Source: Thermoanaerobaculia bacterium
GTDB lineage: Bacteria; Acidobacteriota; Thermoanaerobaculia; Multivoradales; Multivoraceae
DNA length: 33,186 nt
Assembly (NCBI GenBank): GCA_022823665.1
Contig: JAJEHN010000030.1
Span: forward strand, 1-33,186
Direction of reading: 5' to 3'
A model generated the notes under the pieces. It was not told where the DNA came from, ran no database searches, and was given only the letters and a program-made list of their open reading frames with translations. Both the position numbers and the translations under genes were made by a program. Below, piece by piece: positions 7,027-14,368 of the stretch. How positions within the stretch are numbered: position 1 is the first letter of the stretch; each line of letters starts with the position of its first letter.

Positions 7027-8417
7027 AGGACGGCGCTCTCCCACTCGGAGAGCATCGCGCCCAGCCTGCCCATCATCTCGTCGACCTCGCCGGAGTTGAT
7101 GGAGAGCGGCGGCGCGATCCAGATCGGCAGGCCGCGGGCCAGTCCGGGCGTGCGGGAGGCGCCGTAGAGCGAGCTGTACATCGCGAGTCCGTGCTTGAGG
7201 GCGATGGACTGGAAGAGCTTCTGTGCGTCGACGCTCTTGTCGAAGAACGTCATCGTCTCCTTGTCCGCGACGAGTTCGAGCACCATCATCAGGCCCCAGC
7301 CCCGGACGTCGGCGACCGTCGGGTGGGACAGCAGCTCGTCGCGGTAGGAGAAGAGTCGCGGACTCTGCTCGTTGCAGTTCTCGATCAGCTTCTCGTCCCG
7401 GACGATGCCGATCAGCTCGCAAGCCGCCGCGCAGCCCAGGGGGTGGCCGCCGAACGTGAAGCCGTGCACGAAGGGGAAGCCCTTCTCGAAGGGCCCGTTG
7501 ATCCGGCTCGAAACGGACACGGCGCCGAACGGGACGTAGCAGCTCGAGATGCCTTTCGCCATCGTCACGATGTCGGGATCGACGCTGAAGTGATCCATGG
7601 CGAACCACTTGCCGGTGCGCCCGAAGCCGGTGACGACCTCGTCGGCGATGATCAGCACGCCGTAGCGGTCGCAGATCTCCCGGATCGTGCGCCAGTAGCT
7701 GTCCGGCGGAACGCACGCGTAGTCGGCGCCGCAGCCGTGCGGCGTCGCGAGGAAAGCGGCCACGGTCTTGGGCCCGGCGTAGTGGATCGCCCGCTCCAGC
7801 GCCCGCGCGCACTCGACGCCCCACTCCTCGCGGCTCGTTCCCTCCGGCCGGTCGAAGTCGGAGTACTGCCGGATGCCCGGCCACTTCGGCAGCATCGGCT
7901 CGAACGCGGACTGCGACATCGGGTTGTGCGACACGCCGAGGGTGGCGAGCGTCATGCCGTGGTAGGAATCCCGGTGGCTGACCACCTTGTACTTCGTCGG
8001 GTTCCCCATGGCGATCTGCGCCTGCCGGGCCAGCTTGATCGCGGTCTCGACCGCCTCGGACCCGCCCGAAACGAGGTAGGTGTGGTCCAGGTCCGCCGGT
8101 GTGATCTCCGCCAGCAACCGGCAGAACTCGGCCCGCTTCGGGTCGGCGATGGAAGGATGGGTGTAGGCGTAGCTCTCGAGCTGGGCCGCGATCGCCCGCT
8201 TCATCCTCGGATGGTTGTGCGGCAGGTTGACCGCCATCGGACCGCCCGAGACGTCGAAGTAGCGGTTGCCCTCCCGGTCGTAGATGTACACGCCTTCGGC
8301 GCGCTCGATCTCGACGTCCATCGGGTGATACGAGAAGACATGGCGCCAGTCGCCTTCGGGGCGGAGAGGGCGGGACAACGGATGCGTTTCCGGCACGGTT
8401 GCGGGCGCTGTAGCCAT
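7023..8417 (-). CDS. Class III pyridoxal-phosphate aminotransferase
   Basis: I start at ATG 8417 (464 residues) because GGAGCA lies upstream; a further in-frame 15 codons look non-coding. The fold-type I class III pattern is clear: GNRYFDVSGGPMAVNLPHNH, the cofactor phosphate site SGGSEAVETAIKLAR, IIADEVVTGFGRTGKWFAMDH, and the Schiff-base lysine in VTMAKGISS. FTFGGHPLGCAAA completes the site. This subgroup covers beta-alanine, taurine, putrescine and other omega-amino donors transaminated to pyruvate or 2-oxoglutarate. The substrate cannot be read from sequence. It is divergent from glyQS across about 80 bp. Confidence 0.9.
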   Translation of the reverse strand: MATAPATVPETHPLSRPLRPEGDWRHVFSYHPMDVEIERAEGVYIYDREGNRYFDVSGGPMAVNLPHNHPRMKRAIAAQLESYAYTHPSIADPKRAEFCRLLAEITPADLDHTYLVSGGSEAVETAIKLARQAQIAMGNPTKYKVVSHRDSYHGMTLATLGVSHNPMSQSAFEPMLPKWPGIRQYSDFDRPEGTSREEWGVECARALERAIHYAGPKTVAAFLATPHGCGADYACVPPDSYWRTIREICDRYGVLIIADEVVTGFGRTGKWFAMDHFSVDPDIVTMAKGISSCYVPFGAVSVSSRINGPFEKGFPFVHGFTFGGHPLGCAAACELIGIVRDEKLIENCNEQSPRLFSYRDELLSHPTVADVRGWGLMMVLELVADKETMTFFDKSVDAQKLFQSIALKHGLAMYSSLYGASRTPGLARGLPIWIAPPLSINSGEVDEMMGRLGAMLSEWESAVL

Positions 8418-8500
8418 CGATTCTGCTCCAGATTGGGGAGAGGGAAGAAGGCATCGTAGCAAGCTGTTACCGTCCGCCCGACCGGCGAAAGGAGCAGCGG

Positions 8501-10024
8501 ATGTCCCAGCCCACAGGCAGCGAACGGATGGAACGGATCGTGGCGCTCGCGAAGCGCCGCGGGTTCGTGTTCCCGGCCTCCGAGATCTACGGCGGAATCA
8601 ACGGGTTCTGGGACTACGGGCCGCTCGGCGTCCAGCTCAAGAACAACCTCCGCGACGCCTGGTGGCGCGACATGGTCGAGTGCCCGCCGCTCGGCCCCGA
8701 CGGCGCGCCGCTGTCGATCGTCGGCATCGACTCCTCGATCATCCAGAACCCCCGGGCCTGGGAGGCCAGCGGTCACGTCGGCGGCTTCTCCGACCCGATG
8801 ATCGACTGCCGCGAGACGAAGGCCCGCTTCCGGGCGGACCACCTGCACGTCCTGCGGCCGAAGCGGGAGATGGAGGCGCCCGCGTACTTCGCCTACCTCG
8901 AGGGCGAACCGGATCCGGCGGTGAGGACCGCCCGCAAGGCGATGCGCGGACGGCCGAACCTCGACGACTTCGAGTCGCTGCCGCTTGCCGAACTCGACGA
9001 CGCCGAGCGGGGCCACGTCTGGGCCCCGGGCGCCTCGGAGTCGGGAACCCTGACCGACGCGCGCGACTTCAATCTGATGTTCAGGACCTTCGTCGGCGCC
9101 GCCTCCGGCGAAGAGAACACAGCCTACCTGCGCCCCGAAACGGCCCAGGGCATCTTCCTCAACTACAAGGGCGTACTGGATACCTCACGCGTGCGGCTGC
9201 CGTTCGGTATCGCGCAGATCGGCAAGGCCTTTCGCAACGAGGTCACGCCCAGGAACTACACGTTCCGCACTCGCGAGTTCGAGCAGATGGAGATGGAGTT
9301 CTTCTGCCATCCGTCCGAAGCGAAGGTCTGGTTCGAGTTCTGGACGCAGCAGCGCATGGACTGGTGGAGCGATCTCGGTCTCGCCGGCGACCGGCTGCGG
9401 CTGCGCCGCCACGAGGCGTCCGAACTCGCCCACTACGCCCAGACCGGCGAAGGCACGTTCGACGTCGAGTACCAGTACCCGTTCAGCGAGCCTGGCTTCG
9501 GGGAGCTCGAAGGCGTCGCCCACCGCGGCAGCTTCGACCTGGAGCAGCACCAGCAGTGGAGCGGCGTCAAGCTCGAGACCTTCGACCCGCAGACGCGGGA
9601 ACGCTTCACCCCGCACGTGATCGAACCGGCCGCCGGACTCACCCGAGGCGTGCTGGCCCTGCTCTGCGAGGCATACTCGGTCGACGAGAGTCGGCCTTCC
9701 TCCGAGCTGATGCGCTTTCCCCACCGCCTGGCGCCGATCCACGCCGGCGTCTTCCCACTGGTCAACAAGGGCGGCATGCCGGAGATCGCGGAGTCCCTCT
9801 ACCTCGAGCTGCGTCGCCGCTACCGCATCCAGTACGACGCGAAGCAGTCGATCGGCAAGCGCTACGCGCGGATGGACGAAGCCGGGACCCCGTACTGCTT
9901 CACCGTCGACGGCCAGACGCTGGAGGACCGGACGGTCACCGTGCGCGACCGCGACACGGGCGCTCAGGAACGACTGTCGGTCGACGCCGTGTCACGCTAC
10001 CTGGACGAGCGCCTCAGCCTCTGA
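8501..10024 (+). CDS. Glycyl-tRNA synthetase (single-chain, dimeric type)
   Basis: The 507-residue class II synthetase charges tRNA-Gly. The N-terminus has KRRGFVFPASEIYGGINGFWDYGPLGVQLKNN. Class II motif 2 is present as FRNEVTPRNYTFRTREFEQMEMEFF, and a glycine pocket region surrounds LRPETAQGIF. Motif 3 (GLTRGVLALL) and the C-terminal anticodon-binding domain (about 390-507, with LAPIHAGVFPLVNK) follow. It is the eukaryote/archaea/Gram-positive type, not the alpha2-beta2 type of most proteobacteria. The start is supported by AAAGGAG ten bases upstream. A hairpin follows 36 bp after the stop. Confidence 0.97.
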   Translation: MSQPTGSERMERIVALAKRRGFVFPASEIYGGINGFWDYGPLGVQLKNNLRDAWWRDMVECPPLGPDGAPLSIVGIDSSIIQNPRAWEASGHVGGFSDPMIDCRETKARFRADHLHVLRPKREMEAPAYFAYLEGEPDPAVRTARKAMRGRPNLDDFESLPLAELDDAERGHVWAPGASESGTLTDARDFNLMFRTFVGAASGEENTAYLRPETAQGIFLNYKGVLDTSRVRLPFGIAQIGKAFRNEVTPRNYTFRTREFEQMEMEFFCHPSEAKVWFEFWTQQRMDWWSDLGLAGDRLRLRRHEASELAHYAQTGEGTFDVEYQYPFSEPGFGELEGVAHRGSFDLEQHQQWSGVKLETFDPQTRERFTPHVIEPAAGLTRGVLALLCEAYSVDESRPSSELMRFPHRLAPIHAGVFPLVNKGGMPEIAESLYLELRRRYRIQYDAKQSIGKRYARMDEAGTPYCFTVDGQTLEDRTVTVRDRDTGAQERLSVDAVSRYLDERLSL

Positions 10025-10059
10025 GCTCGGCCTCTCAAGCGTGCCATTCTGGCGCGGTC

Positions 10060-10098
10060 GGTCGCCGCTGCCGCCGCTTGATGGCGGCAACGGCGACC
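10060..10098 (+). terminator. Hairpin downstream of glycyl-tRNA synthetase
   Basis: Bases 10060-10075 pair with 10083-10098 (16 bp, one mismatch) around a 7-base loop (GCTTGAT). No T-run follows. The position 35 bp after the synthetase stop suggests a terminator or mRNA-stabilising stem. Confidence 0.55.
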
Positions 10099-10390
10099 AG
10101 GAGAACAAACTGAGGAAGTGGCGCGGAGGAGGTCCGGTTGGAGGGATTCTGGAAGGGCTCGCGGCGTCCTTGACGCGCGAGTCGGAGGTTCCGAGCAGGA
10201 GGCTCTACCGGCATACGGGCACTGGCAAACGGCTGACCAAGCGTGTCGAGCACGCGGCCGTGCCGCCGGTTCGCTCGCTGTTGGGGAAGGAATCTGATTG
10301 AAGGGGACCTCCTCCGATGATTTCCACATCTTCGGGATGACGCTTGCAATCCCGACACACAGGGAGGAAGCAAGGTCCGTGCCAGACCCC
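10099..10390. other. Convergent spacer without a recognisable gene
   Basis: Between the hairpin after glyQS and the stop of the MFS gene I see no homology, tRNA or repeat. A plus-strand frame of 86 codons at 10041-10301 overlaps the hairpin, lacks a ribosome binding site and is not convincing. It could be the decayed remnant of a gene. Confidence 0.5.
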
Positions 10391-11650
10391 CTATACAGCG
10401 CGCTCGTGCGCCGCCCGCCGCGGATCCTCGATGCGGATCAACTTCCGCAGGGCCAGCAGATGCAGGGCCGTCGCCATCAGGAAAACGCTCTCGATCGGGG
10501 CCAGTTGGCTGACGACGCCGGCGGTCAGGAACCCCGCTACGCCGCTCGCCTCGGCCAGCGAGTGGGTGGCGGCGATCCGCATGGGACGGTCGCGCTCGCG
10601 GCCGAACTCGAGGACGAGGTTCTGGGACGCCAGCATCACGCCGGAGAACCCCGCCCCCACCAGCAGGAAGACCGCGTACGCCACCGGAAACACCGGCGCC
10701 CAGAGCACGGTCAGGCTGCCGAGAATCCAGGAACCGAGCGCCAGCACGTAGACGGCGCGATACCCCGAGCGGTCGCCCAGCAGGCCCCACATCAGCGCGC
10801 CCACCGACTGCGCCGCCGCGAAGGTGACGGTCAGACCGGCCAGGCGCGCGCCGCTGACGCCGAACCGCTCGCCGACCAGGAGGACGTAGAACGGCAGGGC
10901 GCCCCGGGCGGCGCCCGTCAGCAGCCGCGCCGAAAGAAAGCGGGCGTAGTGCGGGTCGGACCGCAGGAGGTCCGGCAACTTGCCGAGCCGGGCGCGCAGG
11001 TCGAGTCCCGCGTCGTGGACGTCGAGCGCCGCGGGCTCGCGAATGAAACCCATGAACGCCAGCCCGGTCGCCGCCAGCAGCGCGGCGCCCAGGAAGGTCA
11101 GGCCGTAGCCGCGGGGAAAACCGTACTCGTCGAGCACCCAGCCCGCGGCCACCGAGAGCAGGATCACCGAAATCCCCGCGGCCAGGTTTCGGCTTCCCTG
11201 GAGCCGCCCGCGACGGCCGACCGGTACGGACTTCGCGAACAGCAGGTTGAACGCGACCATCTGCATGCCGCTCGAAAGACCCCACATCAGGAGCACCGGC
11301 CAGACCAGGAACACCGCGACCTCCACCGGAGCGAAAAGCGCGAGCAGGGCCAGCAGCAGCACCTGGAACCGCATCAGGCCGCCGAACAGCAGCGCCACCC
11401 ACTTGACGTGGCTGCGGTGCTCGACGAACGCGGCACTCAGGAGCGGCGACACGAACATGCCCAGGCTCTGACAGGCTGAAGCCAGGCCCACCGCCGCATT
11501 GGCGCCGGTCAGGAGGTTGATGTAGGTTGGCAGGAAGGTCGGGGCCTGGAGCAGCCGGAACCCCGTCATCCCGAGCAGGCCGTGGGCCAGGAGGGCAGCG
11601 TAGTTGCGCCGCCGGTCGAGGCGGCTGCGACCTCGGTCGGCGGAGGACAT
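10391..11650 (-). CDS. MFS transporter (12-TM, substrate unknown)
   Basis: The start at ATG 11650 gives 419 residues; a TTG four codons upstream is possible. After a basic N-terminus there are about twelve hydrophobic helices in two bundles, split by a charged cytoplasmic loop (about 205-240, RLGKLPDLLRSDPHYARFLSARLL). The second half begins with FYVLLVGERFGVSGA and contains the MFS loop-like MWGLLGDRSGYR, matching the G-x-x-x-D-R/K-x-G-R/K type signature. The C-terminal tail is short and charged. The substrate cannot be inferred. It starts head-to-head with, and nearly overlaps, the ATL gene, so the two may share a promoter zone. Confidence 0.83.
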   Translation of the reverse strand: MSSADRGRSRLDRRRNYAALLAHGLLGMTGFRLLQAPTFLPTYINLLTGANAAVGLASACQSLGMFVSPLLSAAFVEHRSHVKWVALLFGGLMRFQVLLLALLALFAPVEVAVFLVWPVLLMWGLSSGMQMVAFNLLFAKSVPVGRRGRLQGSRNLAAGISVILLSVAAGWVLDEYGFPRGYGLTFLGAALLAATGLAFMGFIREPAALDVHDAGLDLRARLGKLPDLLRSDPHYARFLSARLLTGAARGALPFYVLLVGERFGVSGARLAGLTVTFAAAQSVGALMWGLLGDRSGYRAVYVLALGSWILGSLTVLWAPVFPVAYAVFLLVGAGFSGVMLASQNLVLEFGRERDRPMRIAATHSLAEASGVAGFLTAGVVSQLAPIESVFLMATALHLLALRKLIRIEDPRRAAHERAV

Positions 11651-11684
11651 GCCTGACCCCAAGGTAACACGCAGCCAGACGACG

Positions 11685-12017
11685 ATGACGCTCCCGGATC
11701 AGAGCCCTGACAGTTTGCAGGAGACCTTCCGTCGCATCGTCCGGCTGATTCCCGAGGGCCGGGTGGCGACCTACGGCCAGATCGCCGCGCTGGCGAACCG
11801 CCCGCGCAACGCCCGGCAGGTGGGCTACGCGCTGGCCCGACTGAACGGCCACGACGTGCCCTGGCACCGCGTGGTCAACGTCAGGGGCTCGATCAGCGAA
11901 CGCGGACTCGACCCGCTCGAGAGCGTGGAGCGCCAACGCTTCCTGCTCCAGGAGGAAGGCGTCGTCTTCGACCGCCGGGGCCGCATCGACCTGGACCGCT
12001 TCGGGTGGAGACCATGA
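11685..12017 (+). CDS. Alkyltransferase-like protein (ATL), MGMT family without the acceptor cysteine
   Basis: The start at ATG 11685 gives 110 residues, the usual ATL size; an ATG at 11649 would add 12 residues. The O6-alkylguanine-binding fold is recognisable: GRVATYGQIAALA, the helix with the arginine finger (RQVGYALARL, R44) and PWHRVVN at 59-65. Alkyltransferases have PCHRV there. The Trp in place of Cys is the ATL hallmark, so the protein binds O6-alkylguanine and flags it for nucleotide excision repair without removing the alkyl group. Its stop codon overlaps the next ATG (ATGA), coupling it to the formylglycine-generating enzyme gene. Confidence 0.9.
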   Translation: MTLPDQSPDSLQETFRRIVRLIPEGRVATYGQIAALANRPRNARQVGYALARLNGHDVPWHRVVNVRGSISERGLDPLESVERQRFLLQEEGVVFDRRGRIDLDRFGWRP

Positions 12018-12934
12018 CCGTCTCCGCTCTGGCCGGGTGCGCGGGTCTTCTGACCCGCTGCCGCCGGAGGCGGCCAGAAAGACGCGCCGGCCGTCAGGCC
12101 GGCTCCGCTCTGGTGCTCGTGGCGGCCGGCTTGTTCGCGACCGTCGCCTGCACGGCGACGGAGCCCCCGCCCGAAGGGATGGTCCGCGTGCCCGCCGGCA
12201 CCGTTCCCCGTCCCGGTGGGGATCAGCGGGTCGAGACCTTCGATCTGGACACCCACGAAGTGACGAACCGCGACTTCGCCGCGTTCGTCGACGCTACCGG
12301 GTTCGAGACGGAAGCCGAGCGCTGGGGCTGGTCCCTCGTCTTCCACCCAGAGGAGACCGCGAACCCGGATCTCGAGCAGCGTGTAGCGGGAACTCTCTGG
12401 TGGCTGGCCGTCGAAGGCGCCTACTGGCGTCATCCCCGCGGACCCGATTCCGCGGCGGAAGCCGACCTCCCGGTCGTGCACGTGAGCTGGGGAGACGCCA
12501 GGGCCTACTGCGACTGGCGCGGCAAACGCCTGCCGACCGAGGCCGAATGGGACCTCGCCGCCGGCGCCGGCAACGACGGCGAAGGCCGGGCCCACTACCC
12601 CTGGGGCGACGAGCCGGCCCCGCAAGGCCAATGGGTAGCGAACGTCTGGCAGGGCGACTTTCCCGACCGGGACGACGCGGCCGACGGCCACACCTACCTG
12701 GCGCCGGTCGGCTCCTACCCGCCGAACGCGCTGGGCGTGTTCGACCTCGGCGGCAACGTCTGGGAATGGGTCGACGACTGGTACCGGCCCGGCGGCGCCG
12801 GCGGCGAGAAGGTCCTGAAGGGCGGTTCCTGGCTCTGCGCCGCCAGCTACTGCGAGGGTTACCGGAACGCGAACCGGAACCAGTCGGCGCCCGACTCCGG
12901 TCTCGACAACACCGGCTTCCGCTGCGCCATGTAG
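12014..12934 (+). CDS. Formylglycine-generating enzyme family lipoprotein
   Basis: ATG 12014 overlaps the ATL stop (ATGA) with GGTGGAG upstream, giving 306 residues. A long Arg-rich n-region leads to a hydrophobic stretch and lipobox FATVAC (Cys46), so the protein is probably lipid-anchored. The rest is an FGE-sulfatase domain: MVRVPAGTV, DTHEVTNRDFAAFV, PVVHVSWGDARAYCDWRGKRLPTEAEWDLAA, FDLGGNVWEW and DNTGFRCAM. The active-site pair is present in GGSWLCAASYC (Cys275, Cys280), matching the C-x4-C pair of human FGE. It could therefore be a true copper-dependent formylglycine-generating enzyme and not only a related binding domain. No sulfatase lies nearby. Hairpin modules occupy codons about 10-30. 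Confidence 0.87.
   Translation: MTVSALAGCAGLLTRCRRRRPERRAGRQAGSALVLVAAGLFATVACTATEPPPEGMVRVPAGTVPRPGGDQRVETFDLDTHEVTNRDFAAFVDATGFETEAERWGWSLVFHPEETANPDLEQRVAGTLWWLAVEGAYWRHPRGPDSAAEADLPVVHVSWGDARAYCDWRGKRLPTEAEWDLAAGAGNDGEGRAHYPWGDEPAPQGQWVANVWQGDFPDRDDAADGHTYLAPVGSYPPNALGVFDLGGNVWEWVDDWYRPGGAGGEKVLKGGSWLCAASYCEGYRNANRNQSAPDSGLDNTGFRCAM
12041..12103. repeat. GC-rich hairpin module array, site B (inside the FGE gene)
   Basis: There are three perfect hairpins in tandem: GCGGGTC-TTCT-GACCCGC (12041-12058), GCCGCC-GGA-GGCGGC (12060-12074) and GCCGGCC-GTCA-GGCCGGC (12086-12103). The first stem recurs at 12937 and the third at 4999, with changed loops. Here they are translated as the basic n-region of the lipoprotein signal. 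Confidence 0.8.
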
Positions 12935-12936
12935 CC

Positions 12937-13002
12937 GCGGGTCCTCTGACCCGCCGAAAACCACGCGCCGCGAAGCGGCGACGATCGGCGCACGAGTGCG
13001 CC
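12937..13002. repeat. GC-rich hairpin module array, site C
   Basis: The array starts 2 bases after the FGE stop. Its hairpins are GCGGGTC-CTCT-GACCCGC (12937-12954), CGCCGC-GAA-GCGGCG (12966-12980) and GGCGCAC-GA-GTGCGCC (12987-13002). The first two stems match modules at sites B and A. They may also stop transcription of the FGE gene. Confidence 0.8.
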
Positions 13003-13195
13003 GCGCGGGGAGCTTTCACGGATTCCTGAAAGTTCCAATAGTTCAGTCATATTTCGAAAAGAAAAATCTCCTACGCGGCACATTTCCGTGCTACCGTCCG
13101 TTCCTCTTCTTTTCGTACCGGCCGGACCGGCGACACATTGAACCCGTCGCCAGCGCGCCCGGAAACGACCCTCAGGTTCAGCGAGGAAGGACGAA
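13003..13195 (+). promoter_or_regulatory. AT-rich leader/promoter region of HMG-CoA synthase
   Basis: After the hairpin array the sequence becomes notably AT-rich (about 13020-13075, with ATATTTCGAAAAGAAAAAT), unlike the GC-rich surroundings. This is the likely promoter region for mvaS. I could not place a convincing -35/-10 pair. The ribosome binding site is GAGGAAGG, just before ATG 13196. Confidence 0.45.
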
Positions 13196-14299
13196 ATGAC
13201 GAAGATCGACACGGGCATCGCCTCCATAGGACTCCACCTGCCGCCACTGGCCATGCCGGTGGAAGAACTCGCGTCGCTCCGCGGCGTCGACCCGGACAAG
13301 TACCGCATCGGGCTGGGCTGCTCCGAGATCTCCCTCTGCCCGCCGGAGTTCAGCATCGTCGACCTGGCCTCCGAGGCCGCCCGGCGCGCCCTTTCCCGAT
13401 GGGACGGCGGCCTGGAGGACATCGGCATGATCGCCGTCGGCACGGAGACCGCGGTCGACATGAGCCGGCCCCTCTCCGCCTTCGTGGCCGACGAGCTCGG
13501 TCTGGTCGGGAACATCCGCTCCTACGAGGTCAAGCATGCCTGCTACGGCGGCACCCTGGCCCTGCGCCAGGCCTGCGAGTGGCGCATGTCGGGCGCGGCC
13601 CGGGAGAAGGCTGCCCTGGTGGTCGCCGCCGACATCGCGCTCTACGAACAGGGCGACCCGGGAGAACCGACCCAGGGCGCCGGTGCCGTGGCCTTCGTCG
13701 TCGACCGGCCCGAGATCGCACAGGTGGGTCTCGACACCCACGCCTGGAGCGAGCCGGCCTTCGACTTCTACCGCCCGGTGGGCGAGTCCTATCCCACGGT
13801 CGACGGCAAGCTGAGTCTCGAGTGCTACAAGAAGGCGGCCGTGGAGTGCTTCAACGCGCTCGCCGACGGTCGGAATCCGGCCGAGGTGATGGAACGGTTC
13901 TCCGCGATCTGTTTCCACGTCCCGTTCCCGAAGATGGTCAAGAAGGCCTTCCACCTCGTCGGCGAGGTGGCCGGCTGGTCCGCCGAACGGATCCAGCAGA
14001 TCTACAGCGACAAGGTCGAACCGTCGATGCTCTGGAACAGGCTCTCCGGGAACTCGTACACGGCCTCGCTCTGGATCGCTGTGGCGAACGCCCTCCAGGG
14101 GCTGAAGACCGGCGAGCAGGTGGCCGCTTTCTCCTACGGTTCCGGCTTCGGTTCCGAGATCCTCTCCCTGGTCGCGGGCCCGCGCGCCAGGGACGCCGCA
14201 TGGGCGCAGGACATCGAGCGCGACGTTTCCAGTCGCCGACAGGTGGACGCGAGCGGTTACAGCCTCCTGCGCGCGGCAGTTCGTACGGCGGCCGCGTAA
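13196..14299 (+). CDS. mvaS: Hydroxymethylglutaryl-CoA synthase
   Basis: The 367-residue thiolase-fold protein condenses acetyl-CoA with acetoacetyl-CoA to HMG-CoA, the first committed step of the mevalonate route. All three catalytic residues are in family motifs: Glu84 in GTETAVD, the acyl-enzyme Cys116 in KHACYGGT and His241 in CFHVPFPKM. The C-terminal half has SGNSYTASLWIAVANAL and SYGSGFGSEI. Length fits bacterial MvaS. No other mevalonate genes are in the window, so a polyketide beta-branching synthase is an alternative, but no acyl carrier proteins are near either. The start is supported by GAGGAAGG. Confidence 0.92.
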   Translation: MTKIDTGIASIGLHLPPLAMPVEELASLRGVDPDKYRIGLGCSEISLCPPEFSIVDLASEAARRALSRWDGGLEDIGMIAVGTETAVDMSRPLSAFVADELGLVGNIRSYEVKHACYGGTLALRQACEWRMSGAAREKAALVVAADIALYEQGDPGEPTQGAGAVAFVVDRPEIAQVGLDTHAWSEPAFDFYRPVGESYPTVDGKLSLECYKKAAVECFNALADGRNPAEVMERFSAICFHVPFPKMVKKAFHLVGEVAGWSAERIQQIYSDKVEPSMLWNRLSGNSYTASLWIAVANALQGLKTGEQVAAFSYGSGFGSEILSLVAGPRARDAAWAQDIERDVSSRRQVDASGYSLLRAAVRTAAA

Positions 14300-14322
14300 G
14301 TCGACCCGCGGACGCCGGCCCC

Positions 14323-14368
14323 AGGTGGCCGGGCTACGGTTCCTACGGATTCCGTAGCCCGGCTACCT
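14323..14368. terminator. Bidirectional hairpin between mvaS and the M28 peptidase gene
   Basis: AGGTGGCCGGGCTACGG (14323-14339) pairs with CCGTAGCCCGGCTACCT (14352-14368), 17 bp with one G-T wobble, around a 12-base loop. The peptidase stop codon (14343-14345) lies in the loop, so the stem covers the last codons of that gene. It probably ends both convergent transcripts. Confidence 0.65.

Noticed and set aside
10035..11936. Long antisense frames over the MFS, glyQS, folD, peptidase and other genes
   Set aside because: They mirror real genes with family motifs, have no motifs of their own and lack ribosome binding sites.
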